A stretch of 64,000 nucleotides of DNA from Agapanthus africanus (lineage: Eukaryota; Streptophyta; Magnoliopsida; Asparagales; Amaryllidaceae): contig JASDDO010000006.1 in NCBI GenBank assembly GCA_030015575.1, positions 107,438,045 through 107,502,044 of the forward strand, written 5' to 3'. Numbering within the stretch: the stretch's first letter is position 1; each line of letters opens with the position of its first letter. A model generated the notes under the pieces. The model was not told where the DNA came from. It did no database searches and saw only the letters and a program-made list of their open reading frames with translations. Shown one piece after another: positions 47,995 to 59,597 of the stretch. Position numbers and translations under genes: made by a program.

Positions 47995-48212
47995 AACCCT
48001 TGTAAATCCTCTCGACTTACAAGGAGAGAACCCTCCTGTAGGATCCTTACGACTTACAGAGGAACAAAACACTTAGGAACCCTCACGATTCCTAAGGAGA
48101 AAATACACCTAAAAGATCCCCACGACTTGTAGGGAGAAATACCTTCACGAGACCCTTACGGCTCATGAAGTCAAAAGCCTTAGCCGACAGGATCCTAACC
48201 CTGGTCGCTAAG
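47995..48212 (+). repeat. Hairpin block B in Tat spacer
   Basis: A second block of the same design: CCTTGTAAATC / GACTTACAAGG (47998-48024), CTTAGGAACC / GATTCCTAAG (about 48072-48096), CTTCACGAGACC / GGCTCATGAAG (about 48143-48170), then a closing pair CTTAGCCGACAGG / CCTGGTCGCTAAG (about 48178-48210). Confidence 0.85.
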
Positions 48213-48339
48213 CCTCCTTTGTTCGACAACGACAGAGGCAAATGATGATTCGCTCCTGGTAATATCCCAGTTGCAGCGGTGCTGATGCCGAAATCGGTGT
48301 CCAATTTCAGGTTTACGGCGAAAAGCCAGTAGGCCGCAC

Positions 48340-48570
48340 ATGCATGCTAAATAGCCGAAATGATGGGGCAACCTGAAATAAAAAGCAGCAAGTAAAAATG
48401 TATGCATGCTAAATAGCCGAAATGATTGGGCAACTCGTAATAAAAAGCAACAAGTAAAAAAACAAAAAAAAAAAACAAATAGCCGAAATGATTGGGCACC
48501 GCGAAAAATAGCCGAAATGATCGGGCAATCGCGACCTTCGCGATATAAAAGCTGAAATGATAGAGCATCG
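48340..48570 (+). repeat. Short AAATAGCCGAAATGAT repeats
   Basis: Four or five copies of AAATAGCCGAAATGATNGGGCA at irregular spacing, some preceded by GCATGCTA, separated by A-rich stretches. No coding potential is evident. Confidence 0.85.
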
Positions 48571-48761
48571 CGGAAATAAAATAAAATAAAAAGAAGAAAT
48601 GATAAAACTTTGGACCTACAGTTAAGATCACATCGATCCCTGTATACAATCCAAGGGCGTAAACAAAGAATGAACCATACTTTCCCAGCGGAGTCCGTCA
48701 GACGACGAACCCCAAACCTCGCCGGTTCATTTCAACCGAAGAAGCCAGTGACTTCAGCAAA

Positions 48762-49612
48762 ATTCCTCGAATCACGGATACAAACACTCCTTGACGAGAG
48801 CCTTCTAATCCGCGTCGACCCGCAGAGCCACCAGTGCCTCCGTAGGAATCTTCGACTCGTTTCAAACCCCAAGGAAACAAATAATCCTTGGCGCTTGGGA
48901 AACAAATAATCCTTGGAAAAATTCCTCGACTCATGGATACAAACACTCCTTGACGAGAACCTTCTGATCCGCGTCGACCCGCAGAACCACCAGTGCCTCC
49001 GCAGGAATCCTCGACTCGTTTCAAACCCTAAGGAAACAAATAATCCTTGGCGCTTGGGAAACAAATAATCCCTGGAAAAATTCCTCGACTCACGGATACA
49101 AACACTCCTTGATGAGAGCCTTCTGATCCGCGTCGACCCGCAGAGCCACCAGTGCCTCCGCAGGAATCCTCGACTCGTTTCAAACCCCAAGGAAACAAAT
49201 AATCCTTGGCGCTTGGGAAACAAATAATCCCTGGCAAAATTCCTCGACTCACGGATACAAACACTCCTTGACGAGAGCCTTCTGATCCGCGTCGACCCGC
49301 AGAGCCACCAGAGCCTCTATGGGAACCCTCGACTCGTTTCAAACCCCAAGGAAACAAATAATCCTTGGCGCTTGGGAAACAAATAATCCCAGCAAATTAC
49401 TCGACTCACGGATACAAACACTCCTTGACGAGAGCTTCCTGATCCGCGTCGACCCGCAGAGCCACCAGTGCCTCCGTAGGAACCCTCGACTCGTTTCAAA
49501 CCCCAAGGAAACAAATACTCCTTGGCGCTTGGGAAACAAATAATCCCTAGCAAACTCCTCGACTCCCGGATACAAATACTCCGTGATGAGAGCTTCTTAA
49601 CTCATGTCAACT
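48762..49612 (+). repeat. 159-bp tandem array in Tat spacer
   Basis: Starts (ATTCCTCGA or variant) at 48762, 48921, 49080, 49239, 49396 and 49554, so spacing is 159, 159, 159, 157 and 158 bp, with a last partial copy. Each unit contains CCTTGGCGCTTGGGAAACAA and GATCCGCGTCGACCCGCAGA. Because 159 is divisible by three, open frames with a 53-residue period appear on the minus strand; I regard these as by-products. Confidence 0.95.
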
Positions 49613-49793
49613 GTTCCGCTACAACTGCAGACAGATCCCCGATTCGTCTCAATTTGTAAGAAGAAGTCTCAGACAGCAAGGAAAGCTTGCTTTTTGAGCA
49701 ATGGGGCCCTGCAAGTCAATCCAAACTGGTCTCTTGCATACTATTCACGGGTCTCACTTTCCGAAGTTGAATTTCGACGAGGAGGGAAACAAC

Positions 49794-50010
49794 CACTTAC
49801 GAATCCTCTCGACTCGTAAGAGGGAAAATTCTCTTATAAGATCCTTACGACTTATAAGAGAAAACCACACTTAGGAATCCTCACGATTCCTAAGGAGAAA
49901 ATCCACCTACGGGATCCTCTCGATCCGTAGGGAGAAAAGTCTCTATGAGACCCTCACGGCTTATAGAGTTGAAAAGCCTTAGGCAGCAGATCTGAACCTG
50001 CGGCCTAAGC
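49794..50010 (+). repeat. Hairpin block C in Tat spacer
   Basis: Five units at a spacing of 35-39 bp: CTTACGAATC / GACTCGTAAG (49796), CTCTTATAAGATC / GACTTATAAGAG (49831), CTTAGGAATC / GATTCCTAAG (49870), CCTACGGGATC / GATCCGTAGG (49906), CTCTATGAGACC / GGCTTATAGAG (49941). Loops are CTCTC, CTTAC or CTCAC. It closes with CTTAGGCAGCAG / CTGCGGCCTAAG (about 49978-50008). Confidence 0.9.
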
Positions 50011-50143
50011 CATCGTTATTTCTTAAGAAGGTCGGGATACTCGTCCTAATCGCCCGTCAATCATGGTTACTAAGGTGGCATACTGATAATAAAAGAAAGA
50101 AAAGACGGAGAAATGACACAAGACATTACAAAAATGTGCATCT

Positions 50144-50149
50144 TTTATT
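50144..50149 (-). terminator. Candidate poly(A) signal of the antisense gene
   Basis: The minus strand reads AATAAA about 90 bases downstream of the stop codon at 50239. Its position at the 3' end of a spliced gene supports independent transcription of the minus strand. Confidence 0.5.
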
Positions 50150-50238
50150 CATAAATATTGATCGAGTACAGGATACATCGTGCTAAAGAATAAAAAATAT
50201 ATACATGTACTTTACAAAGACAAATGATACAAGGAGAA

Positions 50239-52118
50239 TTATTGGGAAGGAAGCGTCTTGCATAGATGTAGCAATCGCTCGCATATGTCCTTCCATGCTT
50301 TCTCTTGGTCAGCTACCACTGCCAGCTCTGTCTCCAATTGGGCTCGTTGCTGCAGGACCGACGCAAGCTGCTCCCTGATGACCTGATAGGCAGCTTCCGG
50401 ACTTGGGATATTGCGCTCAGCTACGTCAAGCTTCCGCTTCAAGTTTAGCCCGTGGGAGACGCGCTCCAAGAGACCCTCAAAGATAGTCTTCACTTGGGCA
50501 GCATTTGCCTCAACCTCAGCGCGCAGATGGGCCGTTTCGTTCGAGGTCTTCTGGCATTCCCTTAGTCTTAAAGCTGCTTCTTGCTCCAACTGGCGGGAGT
50601 GCGAAGTGCTTTGCTCGAGCCAAGCTGTACGTTGGGTGCTCAGGGCTAAAACCTCGGAAGAAGGGCGCGTCGACTCCAGCCGGTATAGACAGGCCTCGAT
50701 CTCCCTGCAGTGATTAACCCAAGATCCGACGACGCCTTCGTTATGAAAATTTACGAGCGCCGCCAACATTGGATTAACCTCCACAGCGAAATCTACGGCA
50801 GAAGGGAGAGCGTCCATGTTGATCTCTTCGATGTACCCGCTCAGCATGCCCAAACTCATCACAACACCCTTTGAAGACGTGCGTTTCAAGAAAGGGCCTG
50901 CCGGTGGAAGGACGCGAGACTCAAAAGAGACCGGAGCCGGAACAATAGCTGCAAAACAAAACATGGTTAAACAATGGTTTAGGAGATGTTTAAGGGTTAC
51001 CAAAAAAGGAATTTGCTATACCAGCAGCAACAGACGGCAAAGCCGGAAGGGCCGGTAGCGCTGCAGGTCTTGCATCCCCTCCTTCGATTTGTGGCACTGC
51101 GATAAAAGTCAGAAATCATTCAATTACTAGAAAAAAAGGGATGAACAAAGATATTGTAGTGAACGTACACTCACCAGCGCCACTAGAGGGAGAAGCAAGT
51201 TCGGATGGGAAGGAAAAGTGTGGGAGCAACACTTGATATAGATGATCAAAGAGCACTCCTGAAAAGATGCGGTGGTATGGCGTTAGTCCATGAACTACAC
51301 GTTTAAAAGATTAGCTTGTGAGTTGCAAATCCATACCTTCCAACATCCGCGATGGCACGAGGGAAGACGGGGAAGTGACCACCGCCAAATCAGTAGTTGA
51401 CGGTGCTCCCTCAACCAATGGAGCGTCGGCACTGGCCGCACCTGCAAAGACAAGCTTGTTAGATGAGATCACAAGATATATAAAAAAGGGGGGAAACGAT
51501 AGTAACCCGGAACTTACCCGACGAACTGCCAGTCGAGACTGAGGCAATTCCTTCTTCCATTGACATCAGGCCACCACCGGTAGCCTCGTCACCCGATTCG
51601 ATGGGAACCGTTGTTGTGCTCGCAAGCCCTGGAGACGGCAAGGAACCATTCGCGGGGAGGGCTATGATTGGAGTATTGCCAGATTCCAGAGAAGGAGCGG
51701 CTGGCTCGTCCTCAGGAATCATGGCCACCTCACCCGCTACTTCTTCGGGTCCTGCGGTCACAGTTGTCTCGTCCACCGTCGCCGTGAGGTCTCCAGCCTC
51801 AAGCGCCTCCCCCTCTACCGCCTTCGGCTCGGTTAACACAATCATCTCATCTGCCGCCACTTCAGTTGCGGCATCAATGACCCTCTCGGCGGCGGACCCT
51901 TCAACTTCTGTTTCAGGTACCTTAGCCCTGACGACGGTGCTCATGGTCGGCTCGGGTTCGGCAAGTGCCGTTTCCTCCATTCCCCTGGGTTCGACGGTCT
52001 CCGCCTCCCCCTCAGTCGGACTTGGCCCTGAAAGTTGGAATGCGTATGAGCCAATGGCTTGATAATTCTTACAACAAGGTTCTGAAAGAAATGTTACCTG
52101 AAGAGGACTTATCTTCTG
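50239..52118 (-). pseudogene. Antisense accessory gene of the Tat element, 3' exons
   Basis: Five full exons and the tail of a sixth on the minus strand: 52118-52098 (rest of exon 3), 52027-51518, 51441-51337, 51258-51175, 51096-51022 and 50948-50239 (stop TAA). Introns 52097-52028, 51517-51442, 51336-51259, 51174-51097 and 51021-50949 are 70-78 bp. All begin GT, end AG and are phase 1, and no stop interrupts the spliced frame. The protein is acidic in exon 4 (many E, T, A, P), Pro/Ala-rich in exons 5-7, and in exon 8 predicted coiled coil (residues such as LEQEAALRLRECQKTSNETA and LASVLQQRAQLETELA). I do not recognise a catalytic domain here. Copia-3 splits the gene at 52118/61724. An antisense accessory gene downstream of pol is known in Grande, a Tat relative. 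Confidence 0.75.
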
Positions 52119-54245
52119 TGTTGGAGATAGTGCCCTCATAGTCAATTATTGGATCACAGGTATGTGATTGCAATGATTGCGGAGGACCTATACCGGTAGG
52201 ACAGTCTTACTCAAGATGATAGTATGCTATCTGGTTTGCCTTTATCAGTCGTGTACATGATCAGGTGACTGATTACATGTTACACTTTGATAGAGCCCTT
52301 AGGATCTTGCTTTACTACCAACAGTATGATGGCGATCATATACGTGAGAGTTGGGTAGTTTATATGCATATCCTTAATTGTGGTCCCTAGTCGTGGGAGT
52401 TTCGAGACAGGGCATCGATACTCCGGAGTAGACGAGTGTATACAGTCGAGACCCCGACGAGGGGCGGTGGACGGTCTCACAAGCCACTGGTGTCAGTTGG
52501 ATCACCTAAGATGTATACAGGTGCTCATTGGGTTATGAGTACACCGGACAGGACTCGCCGGGAATCTGCTAGTTAGTATTATATCTATCGTCAGATAGCA
52601 GTTCCCTGGTGACATGTGTACAGGTTAGTTCATCGACCTGAGGTCGTCATTTGTCTCGTGTGAGTTCCCACTGTGCTTTGATTTCTACCCTACCACGGCT
52701 CAAAGGAGTCGTGCAAACAGGTAGCTTTTGGGTACAGTCCCGAGCCATATGGAGGCACGTGAGAGGATCGGCAGGGGATTCGTCTCTCCCGGTATTGGGG
52801 GCGAGGTCGTGCTGTGTCTAGGAGAGCCATTACACAAAGTCCATGGCCATGGCAGGAGATTTACTGGTAGGTACTCCAGTAGTATCTCAGGGTGTTATTG
52901 GGCTTCACTCCGACACGACTTATAATGCTACTGGGGGTCTGACGTTACTAGCCCCCTAGGCAGATATGCGATACTCATAGACGAACGGACCGGACTGTAT
53001 ATACATTGTCACTGTTAGGCTCAGTAGGGTTTCTGGATGAGTTCGCTCATCAGCCTCACTTGAGGTCAGTCCATAGGCAGCCGTTACGCATTGCTAGTGC
53101 CGCTGACGGTTTGTGGTTAAACCCACTGCCAGGGTACTGACGAGTCATTAGAGTCCCCCACAGACAGTTTCCCAAGTTCAGGCGAAACGTTGTAGAGGCC
53201 GTATGGTTTTATGGCAGGGTTCGGAAAATGCACGTGCGTTTACGCACGTGTTATTTTTCGGGCAGATGATACTGGTCGGCTTTGGTTCAAGCCGGATCCG
53301 AGTATTATATTGAGTAGGTATAATATCTTTGTCTCTGTTGCATTTGTATTCGGTCGTAATACAAATGCGAGTGTATTTATACAGTTTCGGGGTTATCCTG
53401 AAAGTCGTTTCAGGATCACTTTTGGAAGTTGCCAGTTTCCAGTTTTCTATCAGCCGTCTTTTAACATTCGGTTAAAGACGGATTTATCTTTTCTTGAGAT
53501 AAGTGTTGAATCTTCTAGAAGTTTCTAGATTAGATGACAAGGATGATGAGGTGGCTAATGACTCATCTTGACATTAATGGTTGCGTTAATGACTTGATGA
53601 GGTGTTTAAGTGAGTCATGCTTTAGCTTTAATGATTCTTGTTTAGCTAAGGATATTTTGTGAGAAGCTTTGTTCTTATGGTCACTCTCCCCTTTTCTCCT
53701 ACACTCACCCTCCTCATTCTAGATATATTGGCCGGCCACTATTTGTGTGAGAGAGAGAGAGATTAATTTCATTCTTGAGAGAAAAGACTATGGTTAAGGG
53801 TGCATGGAAATTTCATTGCCTCAATTCATTCCATCACCCGATTCCCTCGGCAACTTCATTAACCGATCGTCCACGGATTTGGACGAAGTGAGACAAAGTC
53901 ATCTACTCATTCTCTACATCATTCTTGGTCGTCTTTTTTGGCAAACTTGACGACCGAGTTGCCTCAAGTCAGAGGCGGGAGCCCGTTTAAAGAATCGTCG
54001 ACGTGGTGCCACCTCGACGAGGATATCGGAGATCGAAGAGATCGGAGCAGCCGCAACGGAGGGTGGGATGATGGTTAAAGAATGAAGGACTCGGATCGTT
54101 CGGTATAACCTTTCTACACTCTTCACAGTATGTTAGTTTAGCAATAATGGCAGATCCGGGTTAAAGTATACGATAGCGCCAGTTAAAAAGTTTTTGTTCC
54201 GCATTTGGCGTCTGTAGACGGCCGGGGCGCTAGCGTAGACTTACA
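52119..54245 (+). repeat. copia-3 5' LTR
   Basis: 2127 bp, TGTTGGAGATAG to GACTTACA. It is close to the 3' LTR along its whole length and to both copia-2 LTRs at lower identity. A GAGAGAGAGAG tract is near 53750. No gene. Confidence 0.95.
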
Positions 54246-54246
54246 G

Positions 54247-54258
54247 TGGTATCAGAGC
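54247..54258 (+). promoter_or_regulatory. Primer binding site, initiator tRNA-Met (copia-3)
   Basis: TGGTATCAGAGC lies one base after the LTR, identical to copia-1 and copia-2. Confidence 0.95.
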
Positions 54259-54440
54259 CTAACCATTTTGTTATGCTAGCTTGTGCTAACGCGTTTAAAA
54301 CATCGATCGAACCGGAAATCGAAAATTGCAAAATTCCAAGCTCACAGTTTCTGTCGATTTTAAATGGTCTCCTAAAATTTTTCTACATGTCTCAAAAATC
54401 TGTGCAGGCTTTTCTAAGAACACGGACCAAATTTAGGCAC

Positions 54441-54519
54441 GTGATCCCACCAAGCCGCCGCGGAAACGCGGCCAAACCCATCGTTTGGCCGCGGATTCGC
54501 CGCCACTTGGTGAGATCAT
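54441..54519. repeat. Paired CCGCGG palindromes forming a 37-bp-stem hairpin, copia-3 leader
   Basis: Arms 54441-54477 and 54483-54519 pair at 29 of 37 positions around the loop CCATC; the base of the loop is GGCCAAAC / GTTTGGCC. The outer part, GTGATCCCACCAAG, is nearly identical to GTGACCCCACCAAG beside the Athila-1 pair (1056-1069). Confidence 0.92.
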
Positions 54520-55679
54520 GCTCCCAAAATTGAACAGTATGTTCTTCTCTGGATTTTGTGGTTTGTGGTATATATCATTTGGGCCCAGGTTTTGTTGCTG
54601 TTCACCAGTAAGTCGTGGGGCCCACTTCTTGATATTTGGTCGATCGAAATTTAAACATGTTAGTTTAACAGTGCTTACATTATATCTCCGACCGGGAATG
54701 CCATTTGATCGGTAAACCGCGTTTGATTGCTATAGTTCTTTTAGACGGGTTTGCGAACGTGACATTTGCGTTGATGTTCTGTGTTGTGCTGTGATGTTGC
54801 GGATTTGTCGTGGTGGATAGCAGTGTGCAATGGTAGTACAGTTTGAGTTTATTTGTACATTTGATATTGCGGGGTGAGCGTCCAACTTATGGACTGCCGT
54901 CACTGCCTGTTGTATATTATTCTTTTGGGGCACGACCAGGTTGCGGTCGATGTACCTGCTGTACTATTTTTCATTACTGTACTAGGTTTTGCCCCGCGAC
55001 GGAGTGCACGGATAGCAGGGTTCTGGGGGCAACGGGTCCGCATCTCATGGCTTTGAGAGGCAGAGTGGTCCCACTCTAGAATTGGCAGACTATTCGCCGT
55101 ACTCGTAGGGGGTACAGGTTGACCCAAGGAGGGGTGCCCAAGATTACCGGATTCCGTGGAGTGCTGGGTGGTCCATTCACTATGCTGTAGGGGGCTGCCT
55201 CGCTTCAGTTTTTGGCGGGTAACTTGCCGCACCCGTAGGGGTCTAGGTTTCATTGCACAGGCTATCCACACTACAGGGGAACGTCGGGTTTCTGCAGCGG
55301 CTCTGTGAAACCCGGGGATCCCAGATTATCTGTATTGTTCTGTGATGCTTATTACTTTTCTGTAATATTGCATATTATCACGCCTGGAGCGATTGATGTA
55401 TATTGGTTTATATACTATTAGATGCTGTATATGTTTTACACCCGCGCTAGTCCAGTCCCCGCTCTGTCGTTAGTTAAGTAACCTAACGGGTGATGACGGG
55501 ACCCAGTGATGAATGCGGATGGCATATACGTACATTTTATTTTCGTTCTTTTCTGGTGTGATTATTGATGGGACTGCGTTGATTCTGATCAATGCAAAGT
55601 AAAACAAACCTGTTTACAGTTGTTGGAACAAATTTAAAAAGTGTTATTCCAAAGACGTTTTCTTTTGTTATGCATAGCG

Positions 55680-55905
55680 GTATTCAGTGGAATATCCTGC
55701 ACCTCTTTCGACGGGGCAAGGGCCGATATCCCTTCACCGGGACTGACCCCTTCGGCAAAAGTTTGCGTCAGCGTAATAACTTCACTATAGTCGATTACAA
55801 GTTGCTTTGCATAGCGGTATTCAGTGGAATATCCTGCACCTCATTCCACGAGGAAAGAGCCGAGATCCCTTCATCGGGAGTGACCTCTTTAGCAAAAGGT
55901 TTTTG
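55680..55905 (+). repeat. Duplicated 137-bp leader module in copia-3
   Basis: Two copies 137 bp apart (CCTGCACCTC at 55696 and 55833) containing ATCCCTTCA(C/T)CGGGA. Homologous to the modules in copia-1 and copia-2. Confidence 0.85.
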
Positions 55906-56788
55906 CCACTATATTTTAAAAAGCTATCAGGTTCCTTCAGCGATATCAAGTTCACTACGTTAAAGGTTTTTCGCCAAAAACCAGCCGTAGCCCTCCGTCA
56001 CTTCTTTTGGGTATTTAGTAGTATTCAAGCTATGCATTTTAGCCAAAGTTAAGGCATAGTGTTTGGTAGCTGCTGGGTATTCAATTGTTGCATAGATAGA
56101 TGAGTTAGTTTGGGACAGTCGTTCTGCCATTTTGGCCAAAGTCAGGGGCATGTGCGGGTGGGTTCAAATTGACAAGATAGTGATGGGTAGAACTTGGCAT
56201 GTGACTTATGACACTTTGACCAAAGCCAAGGTTATAAGAGCATGGTGCAAAAATCATATCGGGAGTTTCTAAAGAAACTGAAACTTTCCAAGTATGCGCA
56301 TACCTTCTGGAGTATGAGTAACGTGGATGCATTCCATCACGTTATCATGCGATGAGAGTTGGATCCTGATTCACACTGATGAGTTGGTTTACTCTTCGGG
56401 TGATCCCGATTGATTCTTCTTTAGGTTTGGAGGAGAATTTGACAGCACAGTGGGAGGTTTCCGGATTAGATAAAGTGATGACCATTCTGATCTAGGTTAG
56501 AGTGCACGCAGAGTGTTTCTTTTCTTTCTCTCTTTGGCAGCGACCTGTGACCGACCCTAGACTATGACTCAGTGACCAGGTTGACCGAACCTTCTTAAAA
56601 TACTGGCTTTTGGATTGTCTGAGTTGCATAAGTCATTGCCACTCCTTCTTTTACCCTTTGAATTTCTCAGAACACCCGTATTACTACGGATATCCACTTC
56701 CATTGGATAGAGCCATCGTATGGTTATATACGAACTCGAAGGGACTTCTTCGGGGATGGATCCAGGTTCAGGAGAAATAGAATTGGTT

Positions 56789-57290
56789 TATTCAGTTGTC
56801 TTTTATTATCACCTTCTCTCAGGTTGCGAGGGCTCCTTGGTTTAGGAGAGTACACCTATTACGCTTATTGGATAGTCTTATTCCAAACCATAGGCTGGTG
56901 CCGAAAGGTAGGGAATGAAGAAAACCAATTAGCCTACGTAGGGTGTGCAGAAGGTAATATGTAAAGACAAAATAAATGGATTAGAAAGAGGGCAAAGTAA
57001 ATTGCGACTGATATCATTCACGACCAAAACCGCGTACTTCATCGCCACTCCTATTTCACCTTTAAAAGAATAAGGTATTATTCAGTTGTCTTTTATCATC
57101 ACCTTCTCTCAGTTGCGAGTACTCCTTGGTTTAGGAGGGTACACCTATTATGCTTACTGGATAGTCTTCTTCCAAACCATAGGCTGGTGCCGAACGGTAG
57201 GGAAGGAAGAAAACCATTTAGCCTAACGATGGTGTACAGAAGGTAATGACTAAAGACAAATAAAGGGATTTGGAGAGACGGCAATAAAAT
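56789..57290 (+). repeat. 289-bp internal duplication in copia-3
   Basis: TTGCGAG at 56824 and 57113 anchors two copies that share CTCCTTGGTTTAGGAG, CCAAACCATAGGCTGGTGCC and GGTAGGGAA. The counterpart lies in copia-2 at 21930-22510. Confidence 0.8.
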
Positions 57291-59584
57291 ATATGGTTGA
57301 AGTCATGAATTGTATTATGGAAGAGGCATTGCTATGAATACCAGGATACCCCTACGAAACATTTTCATGTTTCAGTGCATTGTTAAAGGAAAACTGTTTT
57401 CCCGATTAGATACTTACTCCAGGGTATGTATTTACCAGGTTTCATTCTCATATCTGTATGGTTTTACAGATGATGAGTGGAAGTAAGTTTGGGAATTAGG
57501 TGATCATCCTCATTATATCGGAATTTGTTGTAATTAGTGATATTTGAGGAAATCGCCAGGGTACAGTTTTCAACCTACGACGCACAGGTTTTGAGTTGTT
57601 TAACTCAGCGGACTTATACAGAGTATTGTATGTTGTCCAAGTGTCCATCAGGACAAAGGGGTAGGTCCTCGTACTATGTTCTGTTTACTTGTAACTTCTC
57701 TAGTATTTAGACAAGTGTTTCGTAGAAATACAAGGTCTAAGTTTTGAGAAGTTGTGGGTATAAGAATAAAGTAGAGAACCAGGTGTCACAAGTATCGGGA
57801 TTCTTCAAAGAGATCGAAGATGTAGATTCTTATGATTGGTATTCAGATGATAGTGATGGTTTTGAGAAACGTGTTTCTCTTTCAGGTTACTCATAATTGG
57901 ATGGATTCCTAAGTTGAGTAATGCTGATTAGCCTTTTTTCCATTAAGATGATATGCACTGGAGACAGTTGCATGATTTGAATCTGGTTCCAATTAAATTA
58001 GTGCCAAAGTTTCTATATTGGATATAGAATGGTTCTTACCTTAAAAGTTGTTAAGGTACGGGGAGTTGTCCAGCTTATGCTTAAAACCAGACTCTGGATA
58101 ACTCAGGGCACGTTTCTGTAATGGCTGTTTGTGGGTTGACCCTGGCTATGACGAGGGTTGATATTCTACCATTTGGAAGATCAATAGTGATATTGTTCTT
58201 GACTTGCCACAGTTTTAGTAAAAATGGATCTTTTTCAGAAAACAGTAGTGGGAGTATGGTAGAACTGGAAGTGATTCCAGAACCGCGAACGATTACGGAA
58301 AATTTAATAGGACCTATATATTCAATCAGGTTTGACATTCCAATAGCCACTCCGCAGATATGATGGGTAACCTCAGACACCCGAGAGGTACTCTGGTAGC
58401 CTCAAGAACGGTGACAGGGAGGATCTTGATTACCCAGACTTGACACTACTGTTGTTCCAGGATATGAGACCCGGTAGGAGGGTTGTCGTAGTCAGTGGGA
58501 ACAGCGGAAGTATAGTGGACAAGATGCTTATATCTATTTATAGACTTAAGCAGTTATAGCGGAGATAGATCATCTAATTTTGATATGACAGTCATGGTTT
58601 TGACTTCAATCAGAATAGGGGATGGATCTGTTTAAGAAGGTAGTAGGGTGTGATGTCATGGTATCTGGATGACATACACAGAGTAGGAAGTAAAATTCCT
58701 ATACTACGATCGGTTGTACTGTGGTCGTCACACAGTTGTTTCTCCAGACTGGATATGGATATAATATTTGACATTCTGGTTTCTAGATCTATGGTTTTAG
58801 ATCTGGATTTGGGTAGTTTCCTAATGTGGGTACTTTGACAGTGTTCTAATGGTTTTTAGAATAGATGACTCCTAGCATGGTGGTGTACCTGCAGGTGATG
58901 GAGTCACCCTCTCTAAACGTGTCGTATAGACTAAAGGGGAGAGGGATGTGCATGATTGGCAGATCACTTGCTTAGGCAACTGAGTCAATCATGAGATGTC
59001 AAGTACCACACTAGATGTTGTTTTTTCACTAGATGCAATAAGTTTGTATTAATCCAATCTTGGAGAAACATAAGGAAGCAGTTATAGAACATAAGTACAT
59101 GTTCTACGAATTTGATGACGGCAGCCTCCTTCGGGAGACGGTTATCATTCCAGGCTTCAAAGGTGACATGGATGACAGAGTGAGTGTCATAGTTATAGTT
59201 TTTCCCTCTGACGAAGAGGGACAGTATTATGGACAGGTGGTCCAAGAGGATACTGTGGGTGGCATGGTGCCGGATACTGATTAGGTTCAGTGATCGATAC
59301 AGTCTAAGAAGTTTGGATTTGGAGTTCATTTATGAACTAGGTCCCATCAGATATCCAGACATATTCAAAGACAGGTATTACTCAATTCGGGAGATGGATT
59401 TCTCCGCGAACTTGAGATTAAGAGAGATATAGAAAGAAACTTCTAGGCGGATCCACTCACTAAGGCTATTTCTCGAACACAATAGTTTTACAAACGGGCT
59501 TTGTGATACTGATTAGTAGAGGAGTTGGATGTTCGGTTTCACACGGGCTGTGAGTAGTCGACATCGCAATAATTAGCCTTGAGT

Positions 59585-59597
59585 GCAAGTGGGAGAT
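59585..59597 (+). promoter_or_regulatory. Polypurine tract (copia-3)
   Basis: GCAAGTGGGAGAT lies directly before the 3' LTR. Confidence 0.92.

Larger units (their letters stand above)
47167..50143 (+). other. Tat post-pol repeat-rich spacer
   Basis: About 3 kb without a credible gene, between the integrase stop and the 3' end of the antisense gene. It holds two 27-bp LTR-type repeats (47267-47320), a 145-bp duplication, three hairpin blocks, AT-rich short repeats and a 159-bp array. The motif GTATACAATCCACGGGC, present in the LTR at about 37465, recurs at about 47916, with a variant near 48640. A long repeat-rich 3' internal region is typical of Tat elements. Confidence 0.85.
54259..59584 (+). 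pseudogene. copia-3 internal region with decayed pol relics
   Basis: No intact gene. From left: leader with the palindrome hairpin (54441-54519), GC-rich blocks shared with copia-1 and copia-2 (about 54880-55330), the duplicated 137-bp module (55680-55905), the 289-bp duplication (56789-57290), an integrase-RT linker relic with NSSGSMVELEVIPEP (about 58240-58285), and an RNase H relic with GDMDDRVS and EDTVGG (59160-59270) and a GCGGATCCACTCACTAAGGC box (near 59450). Open frames on either strand are short and do not match copia domains in order. Co-linear with copia-2. Confidence 0.75.

Noticed and set aside
48732..49575. Minus-strand open frames of 78-163 residues with a 53-residue repeat
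   Set aside because: They follow from the 159-bp DNA repeat having a length divisible by three. There is no other coding sign, and later units break the period.
47641..50010. Regularly spaced short repeats resembling a CRISPR array
   Set aside because: The units are themselves variable hairpins without constant repeats and unique spacers, and the setting is a plant retrotransposon.
58081..58380. 99-residue minus-strand open frame in copia-3
   Set aside because: It is antisense to the integrase-RT linker relic on the plus strand and has no domain of its own.
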